This document shows positions 29,952-39,567 of a stretch of 64,000 nucleotides of DNA, piece by piece. This DNA comes from Acinetobacter sp. (GTDB lineage: Bacteria; Pseudomonadota; Gammaproteobacteria; Pseudomonadales; Moraxellaceae): positions 1-64,000 of the forward strand of contig JAITLL010000062.1 of assembly GCA_031277915.1 (NCBI GenBank), read 5' to 3'. The notes under the pieces are model-generated. The model was given only the letters and a program-made list of their open reading frames with translations. It was not told the origin of the DNA and did not search any database. The position numbers and the translations under genes were made by a program. The stretch's first letter is position 1; each line of letters starts with the position of its first letter.

Positions 29952-30763
29952 TGCATTTGTTTGATACCCATACCCATTTTGATGTTGCTGATTTTGATGA
30001 AGATCGGCAACAGTTAGCACTTGATGCTAAAAAAGTAGGGGTAGATGCACTGGTGTTAATTGGCTTTTTGCAATCACGCTTTGATGAGTTAGTACAAACC
30101 CATCATCAGCTCAAGCAGTGGGACAATGTACCCACATCTTATTTAGCGCCAGGGTTGCATCCGTTTTATATTGAACAGCACAAGCCAGAACATCTTGCTC
30201 ATCTTGAGCAAATTTTGCGGCAAGAAGACTGTGTGGCTGTCGGTGAAATTGGTTTAGATACTTTTTTAAAAGAACATAAACAGCCTGAAATATATGCCAA
30301 GCAAAAACAGTATTTTGCTGACCAGTTAGAATTGGCAACTCAATATCAAAAACCGGTGTTACTTCATATTCGTAAAGCACATGGCGATGTGCTTGGCTTG
30401 TTAAAAGCGCATAAGTTTAAACTTGGCGGCATTGCTCATGCCTTTAGCGGTGGGGTAGAAGAGGCGAAAGGACTAATTAAACTCGGTTTTAAAATTGGTG
30501 TGACGGGGCAAATCACCAATCCAAATGCGAAAAAGCTTCATACCGTTGTGCAGGCGATAGGTGCTGAGCATTTAGTCATTGAAACAGACTGCCCTGATAT
30601 GACACCGCTTTGCTGTCAAACCTCTGCTGAACAGCGTACCCGAAATACGCCTGTGAACTTACCTTTTGTATTAAAAAGTTTGGCCGAAAATTTAAATATA
30701 TCAGAGTCAGATTTGGCCGAAAAACTGTGGAAAAACTCATTATCTGCTTTGAAATTATCGTAA
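29951..30763 (+). CDS. TatD-family metal-dependent hydrolase (YjjV-like)
   Basis: The 270-residue TIM-barrel hydrolase has the family ligands LFDTHTHFD, GEIGLD, HIRKAH, HAFSGG and ETDCPDM. The last usually reads ETDAPY/DM; the Cys is a mild variant. It resembles E. coli YjjV more than TatD in length and motif spacing. Family members are 3'-5' DNases or D-aminoacyl hydrolases, so the substrate is uncertain. Translationally coupled to the upstream DUF3298 gene. Confidence 0.88.
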   Translation: MHLFDTHTHFDVADFDEDRQQLALDAKKVGVDALVLIGFLQSRFDELVQTHHQLKQWDNVPTSYLAPGLHPFYIEQHKPEHLAHLEQILRQEDCVAVGEIGLDTFLKEHKQPEIYAKQKQYFADQLELATQYQKPVLLHIRKAHGDVLGLLKAHKFKLGGIAHAFSGGVEEAKGLIKLGFKIGVTGQITNPNAKKLHTVVQAIGAEHLVIETDCPDMTPLCCQTSAEQRTRNTPVNLPFVLKSLAENLNISESDLAEKLWKNSLSALKLS

Positions 30764-30886
30764 TAAAAATCAAAGATTAGAAATAGTAACTAAAACAAAA
30801 CACAGTGATGAAAAAAGAAGCTTAAAGTAAGAAAACAACTTGTAAAACGTGAAAAATAACATTGCCAGACATGGGAGGATAACCCA

Positions 30887-33643
30887 ATGGCTAAGTATAG
30901 CAATATCAATAGTTTTAATGCTTTACAGACGCTAACAGTAGGTTCCAGCAAATATCAGATTTTTAGCTTAACCCAAGCCGAGAAAAAGCTAGGTGACATT
31001 GCCAAACTACCGAAATCATTAAAAGTATTGTTGGAAAACTTATTACGGTTTGAAGATCAGCATAGTGTTAAAACAGAACACATTCATGCTTTAGCAGAGT
31101 GGTTAAAAACCCGTAGCTCCGATCAGGAAATTCAATATCGACCTGCACGGGTTTTAATGCAGGATTTTACTGGCGTTCCTGCTGTGGTTGACTTGGCTGC
31201 AATGCGTGCAGCAATGGCACAGGCGGGTGGTAACCCTGAAAAAATTAATCCATTATCGCCTGTAGATTTAGTGATTGACCACTCTGTGATGGTTGACCAT
31301 TTTGCCGATGATCAGGCTTTTGAAGAAAATGTTCAAATTGAAATGCAGCGTAATGGCGAGCGATATCAGTTTTTACGTTGGGGACAATCTGCATTTAATA
31401 ACTTTAGTGTGGTGCCACCGGGTACGGGTATTTGTCATCAGGTCAATTTAGAGTATTTAGCTCAAGCGGTGTGGCTAGGTGAAGACAACGGACAAACTTT
31501 TGCTTTCCCTGACACCTTGGTCGGTACAGACTCACATACCACCATGATTAATGGTCTAGGTGTACTGGGTTGGGGTGTGGGAGGGATTGAAGCAGAAGCT
31601 GCCATGTTAGGCCAACCAATCTCTATGCTTATTCCTGAGGTTATCGGTTTTAAACTGACAGGCAAATTACCAGAAGGAATTACGGCGACCGACTTGGTGC
31701 TCACCATTACGCAAATGCTTCGCCAAAAAGGTGTAGTGGGTAAATTTGTAGAATTCTATGGAGATGGCTTAGCCGATTTACCACTTGCTGACCGTGCGAC
31801 TATTGCCAATATGGCACCTGAATACGGTGCGACTTGTGGTTTCTTCCCAATTGATGAAGTGACTTTGGGCTATTTGAAATTAACGGGACGCCAAAGTGAC
31901 CGTATAGAACTGGTTGAAGCGTATAGCAAAGCACAAGGCTTATGGCGTAATGCTGGTGATGAACCTGTTTTCACCGATACTTTAAGTTTAGATATGAGTA
32001 CGGTTCAGGCAAGTTTAGCAGGTCCAAAACGCCCACAAGACCGTGTGCTTTTGTCAGAAGTACCTAAAACGTTTAATGCATTGATGGAGTTAACGCTTAA
32101 ACCAGCCAAAGAAGCTAAAGAGCGTTTGGAAAATGAAGGCGGTGGTGGTACGGCTGTAGAAGCGACCAAAGCCAATATTCAGCATGAAAGCCCATCTTGT
32201 GTGATTGGAGGAGAAGAATATCCGTTAAATCATGGCGATGTCGTAATTTCAGCTATTACTTCATGTACCAATACTTCCAACCCAAGTGTAATGCTAGCAG
32301 CAGGTTTGCTTGCTAAAAAAGCCATTGAAAAAGGCTTGCAGCGTAAACCGTGGGTAAAAAGCTCTCTTGCACCCGGCTCTAAAGTTGTAACGGATTATTT
32401 ATTGGCTGCTGGACTTACGCCGTATTTAGATGAGTTGGGCTATAACTTGGTGGGTTATGGTTGTACCACGTGTATTGGTAACTCGGGGCCTCTACCTGAA
32501 CCTATTGAAGAAGCAATTCAATGCCATGATTTAAACGTGGCATCAGTACTCTCTGGCAACCGTAACTTTGAAGGGCGTGTACATCCATTAGTTAAAACCA
32601 ACTGGCTTGCATCACCACCACTTGTCGTGGCTTATGGTTTGGTTGGGAATATCCGTACCGACTTAACGACGCAACCCATTGGGCAAGGTAAAGACGGGCA
32701 ACCTGTTTACTTAAAAGATATTTGGCCAAGTCAGGCAGAAATTGATGCTGTCTTGCAAAAGGTCAATACAGACATGTTCCACAAAGAATATGCTGCTGTA
32801 TTTGATGGCGATGAAAGTTGGCAAGCGATTCAAATTCCAAAAAGTAAAACTTACGAATGGGCTGATGACTCGACTTATATTCGCCATCCGCCGTTCTTTG
32901 AAGGAATTGGTGAGCCACCAAAACCAATCAAAAATATTGAACAGGCACGTATTTTGGCAGTGCTTGGTGACTCGGTAACAACGGACCATATTTCGCCAGC
33001 AGGTAATATCAAAAAAGACAGTCCGGCAGGCCGATATTTACAAGAGCAAGGTGTTGAGCCAAAAGACTTCAACTCTTATGGTTCACGACGTGGTAATCAT
33101 GAAGTCATGATGAGAGGTACCTTTGCCAACATTCGTATTAAAAACGAAATGCTCGGTGGTGAAGAAGGCGGTAATACCATTCATATTCCAAGTGGTGAGA
33201 AGCTTGCCATTTATGATGCAGCTATGCGTTATCAACAAGAGCATACGCCGCTTGTGATTATTGCTGGTAAAGAATATGGAACAGGTTCTTCACGTGACTG
33301 GGCTGCCAAAGGAACGAACTTGTTGGGTGTGAAAGCCGTGATTGCCGAAAGTTTCGAGCGTATTCATCGTTCAAACTTGGTGGGTATGGGCGTGTTGCCA
33401 CTACAATTTGTTGACGGTCAAACTAGACAGTCTCTCAACTTAACTGGTCATGAGGTCATTTCAATTCGTGGTTTATCAGATGGTATTCAGCCGCATCAAA
33501 TTCTTGAAGTTGATGTAAAAGGGCCAAATGGGGTCGCGAGTCATTTTAATGTGTTGTGTCGAATTGATACGTTAAATGAGGTCGAGTACTTTAAGGCGGG
33601 TGGTATTTTGCATTATGTACTGCGGAATTTGATTGCTTCATAA
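30887..33643 (+). CDS. acnA: Aconitate hydratase A
   Basis: Isomerises citrate and isocitrate in the TCA and glyoxylate cycles. The 918 residues place it in the IRP1/AcnA type. The [4Fe-4S] ligands lie in [11 protein letters not shown] and [11 protein letters not shown]. The C-terminal swivel domain carries [16 protein letters not shown] and the [10 protein letters not shown] active-site loop. A strong GGGAGG ribosome binding site precedes the ATG. No neighbouring prp genes, so it is not AcnD of the methylcitrate cluster by context. Confidence 0.96.
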   Translation: MAKYSNINSFNALQTLTVGSSKYQIFSLTQAEKKLGDIAKLPKSLKVLLENLLRFEDQHSVKTEHIHALAEWLKTRSSDQEIQYRPARVLMQDFTGVPAVVDLAAMRAAMAQAGGNPEKINPLSPVDLVIDHSVMVDHFADDQAFEENVQIEMQRNGERYQFLRWGQSAFNNFSVVPPGTGICHQVNLEYLAQAVWLGEDNGQTFAFPDTLVGTDSHTTMINGLGVLGWGVGGIEAEAAMLGQPISMLIPEVIGFKLTGKLPEGITATDLVLTITQMLRQKGVVGKFVEFYGDGLADLPLADRATIANMAPEYGATCGFFPIDEVTLGYLKLTGRQSDRIELVEAYSKAQGLWRNAGDEPVFTDTLSLDMSTVQASLAGPKRPQDRVLLSEVPKTFNALMELTLKPAKEAKERLENEGGGGTAVEATKANIQHESPSCVIGGEEYPLNHGDVVISAITSCTNTSNPSVMLAAGLLAKKAIEKGLQRKPWVKSSLAPGSKVVTDYLLAAGLTPYLDELGYNLVGYGCTTCIGNSGPLPEPIEEAIQCHDLNVASVLSGNRNFEGRVHPLVKTNWLASPPLVVAYGLVGNIRTDLTTQPIGQGKDGQPVYLKDIWPSQAEIDAVLQKVNTDMFHKEYAAVFDGDESWQAIQIPKSKTYEWADDSTYIRHPPFFEGIGEPPKPIKNIEQARILAVLGDSVTTDHISPAGNIKKDSPAGRYLQEQGVEPKDFNSYGSRRGNHEVMMRGTFANIRIKNEMLGGEEGGNTIHIPSGEKLAIYDAAMRYQQEHTPLVIIAGKEYGTGSSRDWAAKGTNLLGVKAVIAESFERIHRSNLVGMGVLPLQFVDGQTRQSLNLTGHEVISIRGLSDGIQPHQILEVDVKGPNGVASHFNVLCRIDTLNEVEYFKAGGILHYVLRNLIAS

Positions 33644-33710
33644 ATTGGCTAAGTTTGCATAGCCTTGTAATGAGGGTGCTTTGGCTAATGTTGACTATAT
33701 AGGCGTATCC

Positions 33711-33803
33711 TTACTTTTTAAGGATAAAAAGTAACAAAAATCCTTTGTCGGGCTGACGGTATATCCTTATAGCGCAGCCCAACTGGGCGGCATCCATGCC
33801 GCC
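33711..33803 (+). repeat. Composite extragenic palindrome downstream of acnA
   Basis: Three stems are in series: TTACTTTTT/AAAAAGTAA (33711-33734), GGGCTG/CAGCCC (33750-33780) and GGCGGCA-TCCA-TGCCGCC (33786-33803). The segment is more GC-rich than its flanks and encodes nothing. Probably a dispersed Acinetobacter repeat; it may also end acnA transcription. No second copy is present in this window. Confidence 0.45.
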
Positions 33804-33940
33804 TGTCACAGTAATAAATGAAGGACTAAATCCTAAATGTTCTTATATATGATGTTATAAAGTTTTCTTTGTTCTGAAATACACTTTCTTCTGAAAAGCA
33901 GTAAAATACTCTCCATGTTTTATATACCCTAAGAGTAGCA

Positions 33941-34702
33941 ATGACCGATCTCCAACAAGATGAATATGACCGCCGTTTTGCAGGTGTAGCCAAAATTTAT
34001 GGTGATTCATCGTTCCAGCACTATGAAAAAAGTCATGTGATGGTGATTGGTATTGGTGGTGTTGGCAGTTGGGCGGTAGAAGCTTTAGCACGCACGGGGA
34101 TTGGTGAGATCACACTAGTTGATATGGATGTGGTTGCCGCCTCAAATGTAAACCGTCAGTTACCTGCAATGACATCAACTCTGGGCTGTGAAAAAGTCGA
34201 AATTATGGCGGAGCGTTGTCGCCAAATTAACCCGCGTATTAAAGTTAATATTATTGATGATTTCTTAACACCTGAAAATGTCGCAGAGCTTTTAAACCCT
34301 GTACCCGATATTATCTTGGACTGTATTGATGACGTTAAAGCAAAATTGGCTTTGATGCTTCATTGTCGTTTTAACAAGATACCTTTGATTGTTTCAGGCG
34401 GAGCAGGTGGTAAGCTCGATCCGCTTAAAATCCGTGTGGCTGATTTATCAAAGACGGAACAAGACCCAATGTTAGCGAAGCTACGTAGTCAGCTTCGTGC
34501 TCGAGGCATCTGTAAAAAGCCGAAAGAAAAATTTGGAATTACTTGTGTTTACTCAATCGATAATCCATTTTCAAGTGCAGATGTTTGTCCATCGGCTGGC
34601 CTACGCTGTGGTGGCTATGGTTCCGCAGTAGTGGTGACTTCAAGCTTTGCCATGATTGCTGTGGCCGAAGTTTTGAAAAAGCTCGATTTAAAGAAAGCCT
34701 GA
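33941..34702 (+). CDS. tcdA: tRNA threonylcarbamoyladenosine dehydratase
   Basis: E1-like ATP-dependent enzyme that cyclises t6A37 in tRNA to ct6A. The 253 residues have the ThiF/MoeB Rossmann motif GIGGVGSWAVEALARTGIG, the Arg finger NVNRQ and DCIDDVKAK. The family-typical ends CKKPKEKFGITCVYS and VCPSAGLRCGGYGS follow. Monocistronic, with a strong terminator. Confidence 0.94.
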   Translation: MTDLQQDEYDRRFAGVAKIYGDSSFQHYEKSHVMVIGIGGVGSWAVEALARTGIGEITLVDMDVVAASNVNRQLPAMTSTLGCEKVEIMAERCRQINPRIKVNIIDDFLTPENVAELLNPVPDIILDCIDDVKAKLALMLHCRFNKIPLIVSGGAGGKLDPLKIRVADLSKTEQDPMLAKLRSQLRARGICKKPKEKFGITCVYSIDNPFSSADVCPSAGLRCGGYGSAVVVTSSFAMIAVAEVLKKLDLKKA

Positions 34703-34713
34703 TTTAAATATTG

Positions 34714-34751
34714 AAAAGGCATGCGCTTATATGAGTGCATGCCTTTTGTTT
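34714..34751. terminator. Bidirectional terminator after tcdA
   Basis: 11-bp stem AAAAGGCATGC / GCATGCCTTTT with a 12-base loop. It also lies just past the small minus-strand frame ending at 34766. Confidence 0.8.
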
Positions 34752-34765
34752 TTGAGAAAAACTAT

Positions 34766-34888
34766 TTAATCATATAGCTCTATAGTGTCGTGTTTGGGCT
34801 GTGTTGGAAGCTGCTGATCGTAAAATTTAAAACACCATAAAAGTAGAACAACGACAGTAAAGATGGTGAAACCTTTAAAATACTTCAT
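34766..34888 (-). CDS. Probable 40-residue single-pass membrane protein
   Basis: Reads MKYFKGFTIFTVVVLLLWCF then KFYDQQLPTQPKHDTIELYD and TAA. A basic N-terminus precedes one strongly hydrophobic helix (about 8-22) and a polar tail, a typical small inner-membrane protein. It is convergent with tcdA behind a shared terminator and divergent from the LysR gene. The ribosome binding site is poor. Too short for confident prediction; no function assigned. Confidence 0.45.
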   Translation of the reverse strand: MKYFKGFTIFTVVVLLLWCFKFYDQQLPTQPKHDTIELYD

Positions 34889-34934
34889 GAATAATTCAAT
34901 CAAGTGAGTGGTCTTGATAAAATTCTAGCGAAGG

Positions 34935-34976
34935 TAATCTATCTAATCTAATATAGAAAATAGACCTAATAATCTA
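34935..34976. promoter_or_regulatory. Three TAATCTA heptamers upstream of the LysR gene
   Basis: TAATCTA occurs at 34935, 34944 and 34970 in the 102-base divergent space, with ATAG inverted motifs between. Candidate LysR autoregulatory site. Confidence 0.3.
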
Positions 34977-34990
34977 ATTTTGAGATAGTA

Positions 34991-35890
34991 ATGCTCACAT
35001 TAAAACAATTCCAATATTTTATAAAAATTGTTGAAGAAGGAAGCTTTACTGCTGCTTCCGAAAAACTGTTTATTGCTCAGTCTGCCTTAAGTCGACAAAT
35101 GAAGCTATTAGAAGAAGAAATTGACTTTCAGTTGTTTGATCGCACAGATAAAAGAGCAAAACTCACGGCAGCGGGAGAGATGTTTTATAAGAAAATAAAA
35201 GATAACTTGAGCTACTTAAATGAAATTATTGATCTATCTAAAAGTGTTTCGGAAGGAAAAAACCGTCAGATTAAAATTGCTCATTCAAGTAGTATTGTTA
35301 TGGATAATAAAAAAGTTCAGATATTAAAAGAAGTTAGTTTAATGCAGCAGATGAGTTTTGAGATTAATACCTTGTCATCAGAGCAGCAAATCTTAGCGTT
35401 AATGAAGGGCGAAATCGATATTGGTCTAATTCGGCCGCCTGTTCGACATACATTAGATGATCTTAATATTCTTAAGTTATATGAAGAACCGTTAATGGTG
35501 GCTGTACATGTTGATCATGTTAGGTTTGCCAAAAATGAAGGCATTTACTTAAAGGATTTAAAAGACCAGTACTTTGTATCAACGCCTTATCCTCAACGAG
35601 GGGGCTTAAGTTTTTTGGTCGCGAATCTGTGTTTGGCCGCAGGATTTACCCCGCAAAAAGCTCCGATTCAATCACGTAAGGTTTCTCAGCTACAATTGGT
35701 CTCTGCAAATTTAGGAATTAGTATTGTTCCTCAAGAGTACCAAAAAATATTACCCAATCAGGTCAAGCTATTACCTTTGGCAGATTATTTGTCACTTTCA
35801 GAAGTTCAGTTGGTCTATAGAAAAGATCATGATGAGATGATTCAGCGCTGTGCCGAACAAATTCATCAAATGTTTTATCTTAAAAATTAA
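34991..35890 (+). CDS. LysR-family transcriptional regulator
   Basis: The 299 residues include an N-terminal winged HTH (LKQFQYFIKIVEEGSFTAASEKL and QSALSRQMKLLEEEI) and a periplasmic-binding-like effector domain. The group is the CatM/BenM-like aromatic type by general look, but the effector is not deducible. GAGATAG precedes the ATG. Its stop codon abuts that of the convergent next gene with no spacer. The divergent neighbour is only the small membrane protein frame. Confidence 0.9.
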   Translation: MLTLKQFQYFIKIVEEGSFTAASEKLFIAQSALSRQMKLLEEEIDFQLFDRTDKRAKLTAAGEMFYKKIKDNLSYLNEIIDLSKSVSEGKNRQIKIAHSSSIVMDNKKVQILKEVSLMQQMSFEINTLSSEQQILALMKGEIDIGLIRPPVRHTLDDLNILKLYEEPLMVAVHVDHVRFAKNEGIYLKDLKDQYFVSTPYPQRGGLSFLVANLCLAAGFTPQKAPIQSRKVSQLQLVSANLGISIVPQEYQKILPNQVKLLPLADYLSLSEVQLVYRKDHDEMIQRCAEQIHQMFYLKN

Positions 35891-36400
35891 TTAGCCTAAT
35901 CTGTAGTAAGTATAAGTAACGCTGTCATCTTTATAGACGTCATAACTGCTTTGTTTAAAGTCAGAAACCCATTCACTGCCTGTGTAACCGGCAATATGTC
36001 CATAAACGTGATTGCGGGTTCTATGAATGATGTAAATGTCGCCTTCTTGTGGCTCATCAAAAGCCGGATCAATTTCTTTATAGCCAATCTTTTTCAGGGT
36101 ATCACCCCAATCAGATGCTGCGATTGGGTGGTTTTCAACATCGGCACCAGCAGATTCAAGTGCGAGACGAATGCTACGTGCACAGCGAGCTTTGCTGCGT
36201 CGAGAGGTAATACTTTCTAGTTTGGCTACGAATTTTTCTACATCGATGGCTGGGGGGGTATTGGGTTCAGTACGGTGACTATTGGGTTTCATGGTGAAGG
36301 GATAAGGAAGGCTTGGTGTGCTGTGTGATACAACAATGGCTGCCTGATTTGAATTCTGATACATATAGTTATCAGCTACTTGTCCGTCATAAATAATCAT
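35891..36400 (-). CDS. NlpC/P60-like cysteine amidase, orphan (possible secreted effector)
   Basis: The 169 residues lack a signal peptide. The N-terminal 50 residues look unstructured and Pro-rich. The C-terminal domain has Cys73 at a helix start (RCARSIRLALESAG), SDWGDTLKKIGY, a GDIYII strand and His135 in HVYGHIAGY. This Cys...His arrangement is that of papain-like peptidoglycan amidases (NlpC/P60, CHAP, Tae effectors). Lack of a signal peptide fits a type VI-delivered effector or a phage-derived lysin, but no VgrG, PAAR or immunity gene is adjacent. The 336-base AT-rich gap upstream contains nothing recognisable. Confidence 0.72.
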   Translation of the reverse strand: MIIYDGQVADNYMYQNSNQAAIVVSHSTPSLPYPFTMKPNSHRTEPNTPPAIDVEKFVAKLESITSRRSKARCARSIRLALESAGADVENHPIAASDWGDTLKKIGYKEIDPAFDEPQEGDIYIIHRTRNHVYGHIAGYTGSEWVSDFKQSSYDVYKDDSVTYTYYRLG

Positions 36401-36736
36401 CGTGAAATCTCTACCCGTACTACCTATATCCGTATTTAGAAAATCACCACCTACCTGTGGCGTTCAGAGATACTAATGGCCCAATCTTAAAAGTTTTGTT
36501 TATGTTATGTAATAACGTATCTTTTTTACAGTTTTTATTCCTGACTGTTAAAAAACAAGTTAACTAAAATAACGTTTAAAAACGTTGAAATTTAAGTATT
36601 TGATAAAACTTAATAAAAATAATTAAACAGAGCTTAAATTTAAATATTTTGAACCAACATTTGTGAATATACTCAAAATCTAAGTCTCTGATTTAAAATG
36701 CCACATTTTCTTACAATTTAAGAAAGCTGAGCAAGC

Positions 36737-37741
36737 TTAGATTTGATGCTCTTTTACATATTCTTCAGTACGAATAAGTGCCGCTTGCATGTTTCGAATC
36801 GCATTCTCGACATCAGCTAAAGTTTTTGCATTTCCACCGCTCAGCGCCTGACGCCATTTACGGGCACCCGGTAAATTTTGGAATAAACCTAAAATATGAC
36901 GCGTAATGATAGAGAGTGGCGCACCCTCAGCCATGCGTTGTTCAATATAAGGCAGCATTTGTTCCATAATATCGAAACGATCTGGTGCTTCTAGGTTCCA
37001 AAGTTGGCCAAGCTCAGCAAGCAAATAAGGGTTGTGATACGCTTCACGGCCAATCATCACGCCGTCCACGTGCTGTAAATGAGCTTGAGTTTCGGCAAAA
37101 GTTTTAATTCCGCCGTTAATTTCGATGGTGAGATGTGGGCGTTCTTGTTTTAAACGGTAGACATCTTCATAACGTAGTGGCGGTACTTCTCGGTTCTCTT
37201 TTGGAGATAGACCTTTCAAAATAGCAATACGCGCATGTACAACGAAATAAGTACAGCCTGTTGCAGCAACAGTATCTACGAAATGTAGCATTTCTTCGTA
37301 GGACTGCATATCATCAATACCAATACGGTGTTTCACTGTTACTGGAATATTCACTGCCTTTTGCATGCTATGAATGCATTCAGCAACCAAGTCTGGCTCT
37401 GCCATTAAACATGCACCGATTTTATTGTTCTGTACACGGTCACTTGGGCAGCCTACATTGAGGTTAACTTCATTATAACCCCAGTCTTCGGCCATTTTTG
37501 TACAGGTGGCAAGCTCTTGAGGGTTTGAGCCACCAAGCTGCAAAACGATCGGGTGTTCTTGAGTGTTATAGTCCAAGTGGCGTTTTGCATCGCCAAATAA
37601 AATCGCGCCTGTAGTCACCATTTCTGTATAAAGCACGACGTTTGGGTTAAACAACCGCGCAAAGAATCGGTAATCCTTCGTTGTCCAGTCCATCATAGGG
37701 GCAACTGAAATACGAGGTTGTAACGATTGAAGTGATTGCAT
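36737..37741 (-). CDS. dusA: tRNA-dihydrouridine synthase A
   Basis: FMN enzyme reducing U20/U20a in tRNA. The 334 residues start from ATG 37741; the longest frame begins at a TTG five codons earlier. Motifs are SVAPMMDWTTKDYRFFARL, NLNVGCPSDRVQ with the catalytic Cys in GACLM, HARIAILKGLSPKENR and GVMIGREAYHNP, all diagnostic of DusA rather than DusB/C. Monocistronic. Confidence 0.95.
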   Translation of the reverse strand: MQSLQSLQPRISVAPMMDWTTKDYRFFARLFNPNVVLYTEMVTTGAILFGDAKRHLDYNTQEHPIVLQLGGSNPQELATCTKMAEDWGYNEVNLNVGCPSDRVQNNKIGACLMAEPDLVAECIHSMQKAVNIPVTVKHRIGIDDMQSYEEMLHFVDTVAATGCTYFVVHARIAILKGLSPKENREVPPLRYEDVYRLKQERPHLTIEINGGIKTFAETQAHLQHVDGVMIGREAYHNPYLLAELGQLWNLEAPDRFDIMEQMLPYIEQRMAEGAPLSIITRHILGLFQNLPGARKWRQALSGGNAKTLADVENAIRNMQAALIRTEEYVKEHQI

Positions 37742-37883
37742 AACCAATAGACCCAAAAGTCGCTAAATTAAAGAAAGGGCAGCATTATACGAGGTTTAGC
37801 TTTGAATCGACAGAGGCATTTAACCGAGTGCTTTATGACCGCCCTTGTGTTGAATATATAGAGATGATTTTTAACAAATTACC

Positions 37884-39074
37884 TTATGATTGAATCATCT
37901 GCTTTTTTTGTAAGAAAGCATCAATCACACTAAATAAAATGCAAAACACAACGAGTCCTACACCTGCCATACATGTCATGATCCATCCACCACGATTCCA
38001 CGCAAAAATCCCTAATGCTGAACCAGCTGCACCACCAATAAAGTAAGTGGTCATATAGATGGCATTAATACGAGACTTAGCATCTGGACGTAAACGGAAA
38101 ATAATACTTTGGTTGCTGGTGTGGACGAGTGCGAGTGCTAATTGAATTAAAGCAAATCCAATAACATAAGCTAAGAGTAGAGTTTGTCCGAAGTAGAAAC
38201 AGATCCAGCTGACTAAAAATAGCCCGCAACCCATCCAAGTGAGTAAGCGTGTGTAGCCTTGATCGGCATATTTGCCGATATAACGTGTAGATAAAGCACC
38301 AAAAATACCGACTAGAGGGACGAGTCCGATAAATAGATCTGGCAAATGGTGTGCCGAGGTGAGTAGCAGTGCGATAGTGGAATACAAAATGCTAACTGCT
38401 GCAAAGGCAAAGGCACCTGTTAGTGCTCTTAATAATAGTCGCTTCTCTTGTTTTAAAAGTTGAGCCATGGAGACAAAGATTTGTCTATAGTTCATTTTCA
38501 TACGCATGACATAAGGCAAGCGACTTTTTAAAGTATATGCCAGTAGTAACATTAATATACCACTTACGACATACACCACTTTCCAATGGAATAAGTTAGA
38601 GAATAAACCCGCCAGACTGGTAGAGAGTAAAATTCCGACCAATAAGCCACTCATTAAAAAGCCAATAATCTCGCCCGTTTTTTCGGGTTTGACTGTCATG
38701 GTCGCAAGTGGAATAAGCACTTGAGCTGCAACAGAAAATAAGCCCGCTAAAATTGTGCCAATCCAGAGCATGGGTAAGTTAACAGCAAAAGCAGACGTAA
38801 ATAGGCCTACTGCACAAAGCACCATTAAAAACGGAATAGCTTTTGCTTTGTTAACAATATCACCCATCGGAACAATAAAGAGTAAACCGAGGGCATAAGA
38901 CACTTGAGCAAATGTTACTGTTAAAGCGGCTTGTGCTTGAGTTACTGCAAACTCCTGTTGAATAGAGTGAATTAGTGGCTGACAGTAATAATTCACACCT
39001 GCACATAAGCCACATGCTGCTGCCATCAACCAAAGTAAAGGTTTATTTTGACTGATATCTTCAGGGGTAGACAT
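37884..39074 (-). CDS. MFS transporter (drug/sugar efflux type)
   Basis: The 396 residues form about 12 membrane helices. An MFS loop-2 signature follows helix 2 (GDIVNKAKAIP) and ends in a Lys/Gln tail. It resembles the YnfM/arabinose-efflux branch. GAGAG lies upstream of the ATG. The gene starts 18 bases after the RidA-family gene, so both are probably transcribed from the SoxR/MerR-type promoter at 39531-39561. Substrate unknown; that promoter would suggest redox-active compounds or metals. Confidence 0.88.
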   Translation of the reverse strand: MSTPEDISQNKPLLWLMAAACGLCAGVNYYCQPLIHSIQQEFAVTQAQAALTVTFAQVSYALGLLFIVPMGDIVNKAKAIPFLMVLCAVGLFTSAFAVNLPMLWIGTILAGLFSVAAQVLIPLATMTVKPEKTGEIIGFLMSGLLVGILLSTSLAGLFSNLFHWKVVYVVSGILMLLLAYTLKSRLPYVMRMKMNYRQIFVSMAQLLKQEKRLLLRALTGAFAFAAVSILYSTIALLLTSAHHLPDLFIGLVPLVGIFGALSTRYIGKYADQGYTRLLTWMGCGLFLVSWICFYFGQTLLLAYVIGFALIQLALALVHTSNQSIIFRLRPDAKSRINAIYMTTYFIGGAAGSALGIFAWNRGGWIMTCMAGVGLVVFCILFSVIDAFLQKKQMIQS

Positions 39075-39092
39075 GATGTTCTCTCAGTTTTA

Positions 39093-39500
39093 TTAGGTGT
39101 ATGCCGTTGCTTCAACTTCAATGAGCATGTGTTCTAATGCAAGGCGTGGCACAGGAATGAGCGTACAGGCTGGAAAAGGATGATTTTTCCATAGATGTTG
39201 CATGATTTTAATTAAAATTTGGTGTTTTTCATCCGAGTGGTCAACAATTAAAACTCTTAAAACAGCGATATCTGTGATTTTTGCATCTGCTGCTGTTAAT
39301 GCATGTTGGATGTTATCAAAAACATGGATGGCTTGTTCTTGAAAATCTGTACTAAGTTCACCCTTTGTATCTTCACCTCCTTGACCCGCAACATGAATGA
39401 TATTTTTAAAATTTTGTACTACAGCAACATGACTATAAGCATTTGGAGTGGGGTTATATAAAGTCGATGGATTTATAATTTTAAAAGCTTCTTTTTTCAT
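39093..39500 (-). CDS. RidA (YjgF/YER057c/UK114) family protein
   Basis: The 135 residues start from ATG 39500; the longer frame begins at a TTG inside the promoter. The compact RidA fold is indicated by VQNFKNIIHVAGQGGEDTKGELS, DFQEQAIHVFDNIQHAL and FPACTLIPVPRLALEHMLIEVEA. RidA proper deaminates reactive enamines using an Arg near the end; here an Arg is present in VPRLA, but the subgroup is not RidA itself. First gene of a two-gene unit with the MFS transporter. Confidence 0.85.
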   Translation of the reverse strand: MKKEAFKIINPSTLYNPTPNAYSHVAVVQNFKNIIHVAGQGGEDTKGELSTDFQEQAIHVFDNIQHALTAADAKITDIAVLRVLIVDHSDEKHQILIKIMQHLWKNHPFPACTLIPVPRLALEHMLIEVEATAYT

Positions 39501-39530
39501 GGAACTCAGCCGTTTATTAAAAGTGAGGTG

Positions 39531-39561
39531 AGTATCCAACCTCAACTTAAGTTGAGGTCAA
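39531..39561 (-). promoter_or_regulatory. SoxR/MerR-type promoter for the RidA-MFS operon
   Basis: On the minus strand -35 TTGACC (39556-39561) and -10 GATACT (39531-39536) are separated by 19 bases, the over-long spacer of MerR-family promoters. The 20-bp perfect palindrome ACCTCAACTTAAGTTGAGGT (39539-39558) fills the spacer and closely resembles SoxR boxes (CCTCAAGTTAACTTGAGG in E. coli soxS). The -10 lies 31 bases from the RidA ATG. No merR-like gene is nearby, consistent with a regulator acting in trans. Confidence 0.75.
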
Positions 39562-39567
39562 GCAGAT

